A stretch of 13,533 nt of DNA from Campylobacterales bacterium (GCA_027080125.1 JALWSW010000180.1:1-13533), one strand, 5' to 3'; shown: positions 1 to 7,747, counted from the first letter of the stretch. Notes: generated by a model not told the origin, from the letters alone. A program made the numbers and translations.

Positions 1-348
1 GATGATCTCTTTTCCGATAATCTTGCCGTTTATCAGAAACCTGCTTTTTTTGCCCGTAAATTCTCTTGTAAGAAAAAACTCATCGGTCAGATCGATACCC
101 GAATCACTCAGACGTTTTGCTATTTCAGGAGAGTTAATCTTTGCCCTGATGCAGGCATTTTTGAGCCCGTCCTTGATTTTGATATCTCCGCCAAACAGAA
201 TTATTATTGCCGATACCAGAAGTGACTTACCCGAACCGCTTTGACCGGTAAAACAGGTGATAGCATCTGAGAAGGAGATTTGTGCATCTTTTATGGTCAG
301 AAAATTTTTAATAGTGAGCTCGGCTATTATGCTCGTCTTATTTCCCAT
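1..348 (-). CDS. recN: DNA repair protein RecN, N-terminal part (cut by window edge)
   Basis: The reading frame is open from an ATG at 348 down to base 1, giving 116 visible residues. RecN is an SMC-like ATPase that acts at double-strand breaks. The start reads MGNKTSIIAELTIKNF, followed by a Walker A loop TGQSGSGKSLL near residues 33-43 and, later, FLINGKII. This matches the RecN pattern of 'L-I-NF..I' then 'TGxxGxGKS' then 'R.FING'. The Walker B and coiled-coil parts lie outside the window. The start codon sits 22 bp inside the 3' end of nadK in another frame, so translation is probably coupled. A nadK-recN pair is a common bacterial arrangement and supports the call. Other SMC/ABC ATPases such as RecF share the Walker A but fit the FLING motif and neighbourhood less well. 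Confidence 0.88.
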   Translation of the reverse strand, partial: MGNKTSIIAELTIKNFLTIKDAQISFSDAITCFTGQSGSGKSLLVSAIIILFGGDIKIKDGLKNACIRAKINSPEIAKRLSDSGIDLTDEFFLTREFTGKKSRFLINGKIIGKEII

Positions 349-1232
349 CCAAGTTTCTCTTTCAGTATCTCAAAATAGTTTCTGTTCTCAAATCCGATTG
401 TTTTTACAATTTTATTAGAACGATTAACGCATAACAGATCTTTTCTATCTGCCACCAAACCTATATGTCCGTCAACTGCAACATGAAAATTGCTGCAATC
501 TTTAACCTGTATCACCAGATTGGTTCTTGAGGGAAGCACAATAGGCCTGTTTGACAAGGTATGAGGCGCTACCGGGGTTATTATTGCCGCATCAAGATCC
601 GGGGTTACTATCGGACCTCCGGCTGAAAGACTGTATGCGGTCGAACCGCTTGGAGTTGCTATTATCACTCCGTCGGCTCTAAAACCTGATACCGGAGAAA
701 GTTTAGCCGTATCAAATTCGCCGTTGCAGCCATTTTCATCGGTTTTAGCTGAAATCTGGATATGGATAATGCCGCTTGAGGCGTGTCTTGAGATGACAAC
801 ATCATTGAATACGTTCCATCTGTTTAAAACCATCTTTTCTCTGATTAAGGAAAGCTCGAAAAGCATTCTTTCCTGCAGGCTATAGCGACCTTTTATCGCA
901 TCGGTAAAAAACCGTTCCATCTTTGAAACCGGAATCTCGGTTAAAAAACCCATTCTTCCAAGATTGATGCCGATCATAGGAAGATTATACTCTGCGGCGC
1001 TTCTTGCTGATGTGATAAATGTGCCATCACCCCCCAAAACTATCAAGGCAGATATTTTACTGAAAAAATCATCCTGTTCTTCGGTTTCCAGGAGCTCGGC
1101 GCTACTGCCGTAAAGTAGCGGTTCTATTTCATAGCTCTTGAGAATTGCGATAAGTTTTTTTAAAACCGGTATAGCTTTTTCTGAGCCGCGGGCAATTATA
1201 CCCGGTTTTTTAAAAAGAGGGTCTGCCCTCAT
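327..1232 (-). CDS. nadK: NAD kinase
   Basis: This 301-residue protein phosphorylates NAD to NADP in the cytoplasm using ATP or polyphosphate. It carries the family's GGDGT motif at residues 67-71, then NLGRMGFLTE at 90-99, and the NAD-binding signature TPSGSTAYSLSAGGPI at 193-208. Length is normal for the family. The ATG overlaps the upstream GNAT gene's stop as ATGA, and AAGGTG lies 3-4 bases before it, so the start is well supported. Its 3' end overlaps the recN start. Between the GNDVV-like region and the TPSGST motif (about residues 160-184) the linker looks somewhat longer than in typical bacterial NadK. This is judged from memory and not from an alignment. Confidence 0.96.
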   Translation of the reverse strand: MRADPLFKKPGIIARGSEKAIPVLKKLIAILKSYEIEPLLYGSSAELLETEEQDDFFSKISALIVLGGDGTFITSARSAAEYNLPMIGINLGRMGFLTEIPVSKMERFFTDAIKGRYSLQERMLFELSLIREKMVLNRWNVFNDVVISRHASSGIIHIQISAKTDENGCNGEFDTAKLSPVSGFRADGVIIATPSGSTAYSLSAGGPIVTPDLDAAIITPVAPHTLSNRPIVLPSRTNLVIQVKDCSNFHVAVDGHIGLVADRKDLLCVNRSNKIVKTIGFENRNYFEILKEKLGWEIRRA

Positions 1233-2335
1233 AGCACCTTTTCATAGATTCTATAGCGCTTGTAAAGCTCGCTGCCCATCTTTTTTATTCCTCCGTTTAT
1301 ACGGCTGTTTGTCTCCAGGGTCCAACTCATTTCTCCGCCGGCAAAACCGTATCTTTTTGCAATCTTAAAGCTTTCAATATAAAGAATGAGATCCAACCCA
1401 CGTCCTCTCCAGCCTTCTTTTATGCCCAGCACAGGCATTCTTACGCTTCTTATTTTCTTTATCGATCTTAGCAAAAACGGAATCTGCCAAAAATGAAGAA
1501 CGCCGTTATATTGTTTCAAAACCTGATTAAAATCCGGCATAAATACCGAAAACGCAATCGGTTTGCCATCATTTTCTATAAAAATAACATAATCTTCTTC
1601 AACCATATTTTTCAGATCCTTGGTGCCGAAGAAAAACTGCTCTTTGGTCGGCGGAGTAAATCCCCAGTTGTCTTTCCACGCGTTACAATACAACTCCCAT
1701 ATATATTCAATATCTCGCATAAACTGCTTTTTGGAAAATTTTCTTATCGATAGCTTTTCTCTTTTGATAATCTTCTGCTCAAGTCTTTCAAGCCTTTCTG
1801 TCGGATGAATAAGCGTAAGATACCAAGCGAATAGATCCATTGCCTTTGAAAATCCCACAGATGTAAGCAGCTTATCATAATAGGGAAAATTATACGGCAT
1901 CATAAAAACCGGCATCTGATAAAAACCCTCTATCAGCACCCCGCAGGTGTCGTTCATGGAAGGATTAACCGGACCGCGTATCGAATTCAGACCGTTTTCT
2001 TTTAAAAATTTTGATGCGGCACCTATCAAAGCCTCGGTCACCGAATTGTCATTGACAGATTCGAAAAACCCGAAGAAACCGGTTTTATCGTTATGATAAC
2101 GATTATGTTCTCTGTTTATGATTGCCGCAACTCTTCCGGCGTCTTTGCCGTCTTTTCTTGCTATAAACAGTTTGCAGCTGTTTTCTTTCCAGAATGGATT
2201 TTTCGATGAGAGTAGTTTTTTTTCTTCCGATTTCAAAGGCGGCACCCAAAACGATTCTTTAGGATAAAGTTTATACGGAATATCTATAAACTCGTTTACC
2301 AGTGTTTTGTTATCAGCTTCAACAATTCTTATCAT
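1229..2335 (-). CDS. GNAT-superfamily N-acyltransferase, bCerS/YghO-like
   Basis: This 368-residue protein belongs to the long GNAT-type family that includes E. coli YghO and, to my knowledge, the bacterial ceramide synthase bCerS. Signs are LYPKESFWVPPL near the N-terminus, GRVAAIINREHNRYH with GFFGFFE around residues 67-91, RGPVNPSMNDTCG near 119-131, MMPYNFPYY, and an acyl-CoA pyrophosphate-loop motif GWRGRGLD at about 308-315. The C-terminus MGSELYKRYRIYEK is also typical. It lies 65 bp downstream of a serine palmitoyltransferase-like gene. The inferred role is therefore N-acylation of a long-chain base, giving a (dihydro)ceramide-type product. The ATG at 2335 is the first start after an in-frame stop. 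Its ribosome site is weak, because the only strong AAAGGAG lies about 40 bases upstream. The family is recognised with confidence, but the substrate is inferred from the neighbour. Confidence 0.72.
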   Translation of the reverse strand: MIRIVEADNKTLVNEFIDIPYKLYPKESFWVPPLKSEEKKLLSSKNPFWKENSCKLFIARKDGKDAGRVAAIINREHNRYHNDKTGFFGFFESVNDNSVTEALIGAASKFLKENGLNSIRGPVNPSMNDTCGVLIEGFYQMPVFMMPYNFPYYDKLLTSVGFSKAMDLFAWYLTLIHPTERLERLEQKIIKREKLSIRKFSKKQFMRDIEYIWELYCNAWKDNWGFTPPTKEQFFFGTKDLKNMVEEDYVIFIENDGKPIAFSVFMPDFNQVLKQYNGVLHFWQIPFLLRSIKKIRSVRMPVLGIKEGWRGRGLDLILYIESFKIAKRYGFAGGEMSWTLETNSRINGGIKKMGSELYKRYRIYEKVL

Positions 2336-2400
2336 AAAGCTATTTTTCCGCCAATTTTTTGCTCAACCAAGAAATTTGCTCCTTTTTCTTCAACAAAAGT

Positions 2401-3582
2401 TCAGTCGATTATTCCAAGCTGCTTACCTACCGTTCCGAACTTTTCCAGAGCCTTTTCCAACTGCTCTTTGGTGTGAGTTGCCATCAGCGAGACTCTTATC
2501 AGTCCCGCATTGGGTGGAACCGCAGGAGGAAGAACCGGATTCACAAACAAACCTTCATCAAAAAGCGCCCTCCACATTTTTAATGTTTTCATCATATCTC
2601 CTGATAGCACCGGAATAATCGGGGTAACGCTTTTGCCTGTATCAAATCCTAAATTTTTGAGCCCATTCCTTATAAATGCTGTATTTTCCCATAGTTTTTC
2701 TATTCTTTCCGGTTCGTTTTTCATTATATCAAGAGCTTTTAAAACCGCAGCCGTGGCAGCAGGGGTAATACTTGCGGAGAAAATCAGCGAACGTGCGTGA
2801 TGCTTTAGATAATCGATTACTTTTTTGTCAGATGCCAAAAATCCGCCAAGAGAAGCAAACGATTTACTGAAGGTTCCCATAATAATATCGGTCTGATCGG
2901 TGAGTCCGAAATAATCAGCCGTTCCGCTGCCGTTTTTTCCGATGACGCCAAAAGCATGAGCATCATCAACCATTATTCTGAATCCGTATTTTGACTTTAG
3001 TTCCACAAGTTTGGGAAGATCAACTATATCTCCTTCCATGCTGAAAACACCATCGACAACAACAAGTTTGCCCGAGTCATCATCTAATCGGGAAAGCACC
3101 GATTCAAGAGAAGTCATATCATTATGTCTGAAGCGCTTTACCTTGCCAAATCCGAGTCTTGTTCCATCAACTATGCTTGCATGATCGGATTTATCTATAA
3201 TAACCACATCGTTTTTTTCAACCAAGGCAGATATTGCCAGATTTGCCTGAAATCCGGTGGAAAACAGTATTGCCGCCTCTTTTCCGGTAAACTCAGCCAG
3301 CTTTTCCTCAAGCTCTATATGCAGATCAAGCGTTCCGTTTAAAAAGCGAGAGCCCGCATTGCCGGTTCCGTATTTATTGATTGCTTCTATGGAAGCCTGC
3401 TTAACCCTTTTGTCTGTAGTTAATCCGAGGTATGAGTTTGAACCGAGCATCAAAAGTCTTTTCCCATCAATTGATACCTCGGTTCCCTGCTCTGTTTCAA
3501 TCGGTTGGAAATATGGATAAAGTCTCTGTTTCCTGGCTTGCTCAGCATTCTGAAAGCTGTAACATTTTTCGAATATGTCCAT
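2401..3582 (-). CDS. spt: Alpha-oxoamine synthase, probable serine palmitoyltransferase
   Basis: This 393-residue PLP enzyme joins an acyl-thioester to an amino acid with loss of CO2. Visible features are GSNSYLGL (47-54), [13 protein letters not shown] (72-84), the PLP-stacking His in DHAS (H134), MVDDAHAFG with D206 and H209, and the Schiff-base lysine K240 in [13 protein letters not shown]. The C-terminal [12 protein letters not shown] and [12 protein letters not shown] segments follow. The N-terminal YPYFQPIE and GSNSYLGL wording resembles bacterial serine palmitoyltransferases more than BioF (SNDYLGL) or Kbl. No biotin or threonine-degradation genes are nearby, and the next gene is a ceramide-synthase-like acyltransferase. 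GGGGAG precedes the ATG by a few bases. KAS-like specificity for glycine or alanine cannot be excluded by sequence alone. Confidence 0.8.
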   Translation of the reverse strand: MDIFEKCYSFQNAEQARKQRLYPYFQPIETEQGTEVSIDGKRLLMLGSNSYLGLTTDKRVKQASIEAINKYGTGNAGSRFLNGTLDLHIELEEKLAEFTGKEAAILFSTGFQANLAISALVEKNDVVIIDKSDHASIVDGTRLGFGKVKRFRHNDMTSLESVLSRLDDDSGKLVVVDGVFSMEGDIVDLPKLVELKSKYGFRIMVDDAHAFGVIGKNGSGTADYFGLTDQTDIIMGTFSKSFASLGGFLASDKKVIDYLKHHARSLIFSASITPAATAAVLKALDIMKNEPERIEKLWENTAFIRNGLKNLGFDTGKSVTPIIPVLSGDMMKTLKMWRALFDEGLFVNPVLPPAVPPNAGLIRVSLMATHTKEQLEKALEKFGTVGKQLGIID

Positions 3583-3619
3583 TTGCTCCCCTTTTCTTCA
3601 TTTTGGTATTGACCATACA

Positions 3620-3648
3620 AGGATAGTTTTGTAACCTTATAATGTCAA
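3620..3648 (-). promoter_or_regulatory. Sigma70-type promoter of the spt-GNAT-nadK-recN unit
   Basis: Read on the minus strand, TTGACA (3648-3643) is followed after 17 bases by TATCCT (3625-3620), about 40 bases before the spt ATG. The -35 is a consensus hexamer and the spacing is ideal. It abuts the plus-strand TATAAT at 3638-3643, so the two divergent promoters share a base and may compete for polymerase. Confidence 0.6.
3638..3643 (+). promoter_or_regulatory. Putative -10 box for the ACT-def unit
   Basis: A perfect TATAAT stands 42 bases before the ACT-protein start. No good -35 lies at 16-18 bases: the nearest TTGACC (3609-3614) is 23 bases upstream. The 9-mer TTTGTAACC occurs at 3628-3636 and again at 3662-3670, bracketing the box and the probable transcription start, so activator or repressor binding is possible. 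The hexamer is clear, but promoter activity is inferred. Confidence 0.42.
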
Positions 3649-3674
3649 ATGGTAAAAACCGTTTGTAACCGAAC

Positions 3675-3680
3675 AGGAGG
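3675..3680 (+). promoter_or_regulatory. Strong ribosome binding site that fixes the ACT-protein start
   Basis: AGGAGG followed by TAAA and ATG at 3685. An in-frame ATG at 3649 would place this site inside the coding region and lacks a site of its own, so 3685 is the chosen start. Confidence 0.85.
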
Positions 3681-3684
3681 TAAA

Positions 3685-4215
3685 ATGGCAAATTTTATGA
3701 TTGCCACTATAGGCAAAGACAAACCGGGCATAATAGCCGGAATAAGCAAGGTAATTTACGAAAACGGATTGAATATAGAAGATGGAAATTCAACGATTTT
3801 AGCCGGTGAATTTTCCACAATCTTGGTTGTTTCCGGAAATATCTCGCAGGAGAAATTGGAGAAAGCGTTTGAAAAAGTTGCCGTTGAACTCGGTCTTTAT
3901 GTTGCAATACATCAGATAGAAGGCTCAAGGGCAGTTAAAGAAAGAAAAGAACACGCGGTAATAACAACCTATTCGGCAGACAGGCCTGGCATTCTTTATA
4001 ATGTAAGCACGCCTTTGGCAAAAAACGGAATAAATATCGTTGATCTTGACACCAGACTTGTCGGAAGCGAGGATAACCCGGTTTATATTGCAAGTTTTGA
4101 GGTTGAACTTCCGCAAAACTATTCCTTTGAAAAACTTGAGAAGCTGATAGAGAAAATTAAAACCGAGCATAATCTCAATATTTCTGCCAGATGGCTTAAC
4201 GGAACAAAGCTTTAG
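3685..4215 (+). CDS. Tandem ACT-domain protein, GcvR-like
   Basis: This 176-residue cytoplasmic protein is made of two ACT domains and nothing else. The first begins MIATIGKDKPGIIAGISKVI (about 5-75). The second begins HAVITTYSADRPGILYNVST (about 90-170). Each has the D-x-PGI turn that normally contacts the amino-acid ligand. Double-ACT proteins of this size include the glycine cleavage regulator GcvR and uncharacterised amino-acid-sensing proteins. No enzyme domain is fused, so a sensory or regulatory role is inferred. The next gene, def, starts 9 bases downstream and is probably co-transcribed. Which amino acid is sensed and what partner is controlled cannot be read here. The GcvR assignment is by architecture only. 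Confidence 0.8.
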   Translation: MANFMIATIGKDKPGIIAGISKVIYENGLNIEDGNSTILAGEFSTILVVSGNISQEKLEKAFEKVAVELGLYVAIHQIEGSRAVKERKEHAVITTYSADRPGILYNVSTPLAKNGINIVDLDTRLVGSEDNPVYIASFEVELPQNYSFEKLEKLIEKIKTEHNLNISARWLNGTKL

Positions 4216-4224
4216 ATAAGCAAA

Positions 4225-4725
4225 ATGATATACAAAATCGTTCTGTTTCCCGATCCCATACTGAAGAAGATATCGCAGTATGTTGAAAGGATTGATGAGA
4301 ATATAAAAGAGTTTTGCGGTAATCTCATAGAAACAATGGAAAGCAAGCCGTATGGCGTTGGTATCTCGGCTCCTCAGGTGGGCAGGTTGTTGAGAATTAT
4401 AGTTGTTGATGTATCAAAACATAAACGAGGCAGATGGAATAATCACGGGCGGCTTTTAATGATAAATCCGAAAATTACCCACAGAGAAGGCGAGCAGGTT
4501 GGAAGGGAAGGGTGCATGAGCGTGCCTGATTATTTTGGTATTGTAACGCGTGCAAGAAAAATAAGGGTAGAGTATACCGATATAGAAGGAGAATCCAGGG
4601 TAATAGAAACCAAGGGATATGAATCGGTTGCAATTCAGCACGAAATCGACCATCTGGACGGCTACCTTTTTCTTGACAGAATAACATCACTGAAAAGAGA
4701 CCTGTACAGAAGAGATTCCAAATAA
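4225..4725 (+). CDS. def: Peptide deformylase
   Basis: This 166-residue metalloenzyme removes the formyl group from the N-terminal methionine of new proteins. All three family motifs are present: motif 1 GVGISAPQVG (44-53), motif 2 EGCMS (95-99) with metal ligand C97, and motif 3 QHEIDH (138-143) with ligands H139 and H143 and catalytic E140. Motif 1 has SAPQVG for the usual AAPQVG, and motif 2 has Met for Leu. Both are mild changes. The N-terminal ILFPDPIL-type strand is typical. Translation starts 9 bases after the ACT gene with only a weak purine-rich site, suggesting coupling. The usual partner fmt does not follow: a convergent tRNA gene does. Confidence 0.96.
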   Translation: MIYKIVLFPDPILKKISQYVERIDENIKEFCGNLIETMESKPYGVGISAPQVGRLLRIIVVDVSKHKRGRWNNHGRLLMINPKITHREGEQVGREGCMSVPDYFGIVTRARKIRVEYTDIEGESRVIETKGYESVAIQHEIDHLDGYLFLDRITSLKRDLYRRDSK

Positions 4726-4781
4726 ATTGTCTGTCTGTAAAACAGAGCCGGGATCAAACTTGGATTACGCAGCATATTTTT

Positions 4782-4857
4782 TGGCTCCCCGGGAGGGACT
4801 CGAACCCCCGACAAGGCGGTTAACAGCCGCCTGCTCTACCAACTGAGCTACCGAGGA
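4782..4857 (-). tRNA. tRNA-Asn (anticodon GTT)
   Basis: The minus strand folds into a complete cloverleaf. The acceptor stem TCCTCGG (from 4857) pairs with CCGGGGA (to 4786), including one T-G pair. The D arm begins GCTCAGTTGGTAGAGC. The anticodon stem GGCGG/CCGCC encloses CTGTTAA with anticodon GTT. The T arm is GGGGG-TTCGAGT-CCCTC. The discriminator is G, and CCA is encoded at 4784-4782. All standard positions are present, so it should be functional. It converges on def and has its own promoter. Confidence 0.97.
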
Positions 4858-4877
4858 ACACTCAAACAACAGGTGCT

Positions 4878-4905
4878 AATATATACAAGAGTCTCTGATT
4901 GTCAA
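4878..4905 (-). promoter_or_regulatory. Promoter of tRNA-Asn
   Basis: On the minus strand TTGACA (4905-4900) and TATATT (4883-4878) are separated by 16 bases and stand about 20 bases before the tRNA 5' end. The -35 hexamer overlaps the last codon and stop of dctM (4904-4902), so the tRNA promoter is embedded in the end of the transporter gene. No GC-rich stringent discriminator is obvious. Confidence 0.72.
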
Positions 4906-6167
4906 GCAGATAAATGAAATATTTTCGGAATTATCAGCGCTATTTCAGGAACAAAGATAAGCACAGTCAAAGCCAAAACAGCCGCGACAATAAAAAACAG
5001 CTCATATCTTGAGATATCCTCAACGCTGACCCGAGCAATCTTGGACGCCACAAAAAGATTTACTCCCAATGGCGGTGTAATCTGCCCTATTGCAAGATTG
5101 ACCACCATTAAAATCCCGAACCAGATCGGATTGAATCCGAACTGACCCATTATCGGTATAAATATCGGCAAGAATATATAAAAAATCGATATAGCATCAA
5201 GAAACATTCCCGCAAACAGAAGCAATATATTTATCATGGCTATCATTTCCAGTTTCGAGTGAACCGAACTGATAAAAAAGCGGGTTATGGCATCCATTGT
5301 GCCTACCGTTGAGGCAGCCCAGGACATAATCCCTGCAAAAGCTACAATCACCATAATCATCGAACTGTTCAGAAGAGAATCTACAAGAATTTCATACAAA
5401 AGTTTCCATGTAAGATTCCTGTAAACAACTGTTCCGACAAAAAAACCATAGACAACGGCAACAACGGCGGATTCGGTGGGTGTAAAAATACCGGCATATA
5501 TTCCGCCCAGTATGATAAATGGCGCCACAAGCGCCCAAATAGCTCCTTTGTGAGAACTTTTGTCCTTTACCTTTTCTATTTTCTCGGAAATTTTAAAGCG
5601 TTTTGACACAAAATAGGATGTTATGATAAGAAACAAGCCTACTACTATGCCCGGAATTATGCCTGCTGCAAAAAGTGCTGCTACCGAACTGTTTGTTATA
5701 TCTGCATATATAATCAATGCTATACTTGGAGGAATGATAATTCCAAGCGAACCGGCAGCGGCAATCAGGGCAGCGGAAAACGGCTTCGGATACCCAGATT
5801 TTTTCATTCCGGGAACAAAAATTGATGAGAGTGCCGCTGTATCAGCAGGTCCTGACCCGGAAACCGCAGCCCAGAACATTCCTGCTATGACTGCAATTAT
5901 TGAAAGTGAGCGATCTATATATTTTCCAAGAAGTGCCGCAAGAGCCACAATCTTCTCAGCCATACCGATTTTTTCCATAATTTTTCCGGCAAGAATAAAA
6001 AATGGGATGGCAAGCAACGGAAACTTGGCAATATCGGAATAAAAATTGGGTGAAAGCACACTTATTCCGAGATGCTTGGTGATGATTATGAAAATGCCAC
6101 TTATGCCAAGAGAAACTGCTATCGGAATGCCTAATATGATAAGACCGAGAAACAGAACAAATATCAT
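4902..6167 (-). CDS. dctM: TRAP transporter large membrane subunit DctM
   Basis: This 421-residue, roughly 12-helix inner-membrane protein is the Na+-coupled carrier subunit of a TRAP importer. The signatures are GSGPADTAALSSIFVPGM, GYPKPFSAALIAAAGSLGIIIPPS and ALFAAGIIPGI, followed by TPTESAVVAVVYG and, near the end, QITPPLGVN. The frame stays open upstream to 6248, but that extension (27 residues) overlaps dctQ and is polar. The ATG at 6167 starts MIFVLFLGLIILGIPIAVSLG, which is the family's usual beginning. It also overlaps the dctQ stop as ATGA, so I take 6167. Translation is presumably coupled to dctQ because no good ribosome site precedes it. The substrate is unknown: TRAP systems carry many carboxylates. 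Confidence 0.93.
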   Translation of the reverse strand: MIFVLFLGLIILGIPIAVSLGISGIFIIITKHLGISVLSPNFYSDIAKFPLLAIPFFILAGKIMEKIGMAEKIVALAALLGKYIDRSLSIIAVIAGMFWAAVSGSGPADTAALSSIFVPGMKKSGYPKPFSAALIAAAGSLGIIIPPSIALIIYADITNSSVAALFAAGIIPGIVVGLFLIITSYFVSKRFKISEKIEKVKDKSSHKGAIWALVAPFIILGGIYAGIFTPTESAVVAVVYGFFVGTVVYRNLTWKLLYEILVDSLLNSSMIMVIVAFAGIMSWAASTVGTMDAITRFFISSVHSKLEMIAMINILLLFAGMFLDAISIFYIFLPIFIPIMGQFGFNPIWFGILMVVNLAIGQITPPLGVNLFVASKIARVSVEDISRYELFFIVAAVLALTVLIFVPEIALIIPKIFHLSA

Positions 6168-6640
6168 TTGTAACTGCGGATTGCCGACTGAATGATTCTG
6201 AAGAGAATAAGAAGAGTCAACAGCGGGATGAAGGCGATATAGATCCATTCAGGAATATTAAGCGAACTTGTTGTAATCTGAAGCGATATCTCATCGGATA
6301 ATTGACCCAAACTTTCATAAAAAAGGGTGGCAAACAGAACAAAACTCAGAATAACGGCGATAAACTCCAATATTTTTCTCAATACCGGCGGAAACCGCTT
6401 TACCAAAAAAAGAACCCTGATATGCGCATCTCTCTTTATCCCGGCTGAAATCCCCAAAAGTGTAATTATCACAAAAGCGTTTGTTTCAAGCTCTTCGGTA
6501 AATGCCAAAGGATATTCTATCAGATATCTTGTAAGCACATTGGCAAAGGCAAGCAGCACCATCAAAAACAATATGACAGCACCGCTTGCCTCTTCAATAT
6601 TTTCTAAGAGCCAGAATGCTCTATTTTTCCAGCCTTGCAA
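6164..6640 (-). CDS. dctQ: TRAP transporter small membrane subunit DctQ
   Basis: This 158-residue protein has four hydrophobic helices (about 18-38, 50-67, 90-110 and 130-150), the usual layout of DctQ. The segment ANVLTRYLIEYPLAFTEELETNAF is cut here into its markers: NVLTRY, then FTEELE, the conserved region after helix 1. It bridges the binding protein and DctM. The start codon is TTG at 6640, 20 bp inside the end of dctP. No ATG lies near the expected N-terminus, and the preceding AAAGA is a poor ribosome site, so expression is probably coupled to dctP. It ends in an ATGA overlap with dctM. Confidence 0.88.
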   Translation of the reverse strand: MQGWKNRAFWLLENIEEASGAVILFLMVLLAFANVLTRYLIEYPLAFTEELETNAFVIITLLGISAGIKRDAHIRVLFLVKRFPPVLRKILEFIAVILSFVLFATLFYESLGQLSDEISLQITTSSLNIPEWIYIAFIPLLTLLILFRIIQSAIRSYK

Positions 6641-7637
6641 TATCTTTATCTGCGCTCTTTACAATATTTTTTCCCACAATTTTTGTCCATTTTGCCATAA
6701 CAGGTGCGGTTTTCTGTTTGAACAGTTTACGTTGGGATTCGGTCAATACAGTCACTTTCATCCCTTTTGATTTCAGAAAATCAAGCGCTTTGGTGCTTCC
6801 TTCCAGTCCGTCTCTTGCTCGTATCTTCTCCCAATCAAGCACCTCTCTTGCGGTTCTTCTCAAAATACGTCTGTCTTTTTTGCTGAAGCTCTGCCAGTCA
6901 GCCTTGTTGACACCCAATATCAGAGGATCGATTAGATAGTGCCATACCGTAATATACCGATGAAAATCATATACTTTGTATGGAATTATAACAACATTAA
7001 TCGGATTTTCCTCGCCATCCACAACTCTCTGGCGAAATGCCGGAACCGCATCAGACCAGTTCATTGATGTTGGATTTGCGCCGAGAGCTCTGAATATATC
7101 TATAAAGATAGGGCTTCCTACGACCCTTATCTTTAAATCCTTTAAGTCACTCGGAACCCGTATAGGCCGTTTACTGTTTGTAAGTGCTCTGAACCCGTTT
7201 TCACCCCATCCTATTCCAACTACTCCTTTCCTGCTTAAAATTCTGAAAAGTTTTTTGCCGGTTCTTCCGCCGGTTACAGCATCAACTTCCTGATAGTTTT
7301 TGAAAAAGAATGGTAATGAAAAAAGATTCAGCGGTTTTATCACCGTTGACCAATTGATTGTTGAACCCAAAGCAAAATCGGCAACCCCGCGTCTTAAAAG
7401 CAAAAATTCATTGGTCTGTTTTCCCGCAAACAGCTGCCCGGCAAAATACGGTTTGATGTTTATTCTTCCATCAGTTCTTGCCCTGACCAGATTGGCAAAT
7501 TTTGTCGCAGCCTCGCCCCACGGACCTTTTGGTCCTACGACAATGCTCATCTTATACTCAGATTTGTATGCAAAAGCCGGCATTACAAATAGCAGAGCAA
7601 ACAGAGTAACAATCAAGCCCTTCAACACATTTTTCAT
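6621..7637 (-). CDS. dctP: TRAP transporter periplasmic binding protein DctP
   Basis: This 338-residue secreted solute receptor of the TRAP importer begins MKNVLKGLIVTLFALLFVMP and ends its signal peptide at AFA (about residue 23). The family core is visible: LFAGKQTNEFLLLRRGVADF, then PFFFKNYQEVD, then the ligand-arginine strand DLKIRVVG with R171, then ALGANPTSMNWSDAV and QRVVDGEENP. ATG 7637 is preferred over GTG 7643 because AGGGGG sits 5 bases before the ATG. The gene heads a dctP-dctQ-dctM operon with its own promoter. The conserved arginine implies a carboxylate ligand, but which one cannot be told. Confidence 0.93.
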   Translation of the reverse strand: MKNVLKGLIVTLFALLFVMPAFAYKSEYKMSIVVGPKGPWGEAATKFANLVRARTDGRINIKPYFAGQLFAGKQTNEFLLLRRGVADFALGSTINWSTVIKPLNLFSLPFFFKNYQEVDAVTGGRTGKKLFRILSRKGVVGIGWGENGFRALTNSKRPIRVPSDLKDLKIRVVGSPIFIDIFRALGANPTSMNWSDAVPAFRQRVVDGEENPINVVIIPYKVYDFHRYITVWHYLIDPLILGVNKADWQSFSKKDRRILRRTAREVLDWEKIRARDGLEGSTKALDFLKSKGMKVTVLTESQRKLFKQKTAPVMAKWTKIVGKNIVKSADKDIARLEK

Positions 7638-7666
7638 ACGCACCCCCTAAAAATATATCTTTACCC

Positions 7667-7694
7667 ATTCTATAGTCTGGCTGAAAGGTGTCAA
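7667..7694 (-). promoter_or_regulatory. Promoter of dctPQM
   Basis: On the minus strand TTGACA (7694-7689), 16 bases, then TAGAAT (7672-7667), some 30 bases before the dctP ATG. The close match to sigma70 consensus suggests substantial basal expression. I see no sigma54 (GG-N10-GC) site. Confidence 0.7.
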
Positions 7695-7726
7695 GCAAAG
7701 CTTAATACAACCATGAGGGTAAATTA

Positions 7727-7747
7727 TGCTATCTTGCTTCTATAGCA
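7727..7747 (-). terminator. Possible weak terminator hairpin after the permease fusion gene
   Basis: TGCTAT and ATAGCA form a 6-bp stem around a 9-base loop, 10 bases past the stop of the 706-residue gene. An alternative stem ATCTTG/CAAGAT overlaps it. Only TAATTT follows, with no real T-run, so intrinsic termination would be poor. Confidence 0.25.

Noticed and set aside
3649..3684. Upstream in-frame ATG giving a 188-residue ACT protein
   Set aside because: It has no ribosome site, and the extra residues would contain the strong AGGAGG that precedes the ATG at 3685.
4734..4746. TCTGT-AAA-ACAGA hairpin after def as a terminator
   Set aside because: The stem is only 5 bp with no T-run directly after it.
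5623..6042. 139-codon plus-strand open frame
   Set aside because: It is a shadow of dctM: low-complexity hydrophobic translation, no ribosome site and no recognisable domain.
6168..6248. 27-residue N-terminal extension of DctM
   Set aside because: It overlaps dctQ in another frame, is polar and unlike the family, while ATG 6167 gives the ATGA overlap and the usual first helix.
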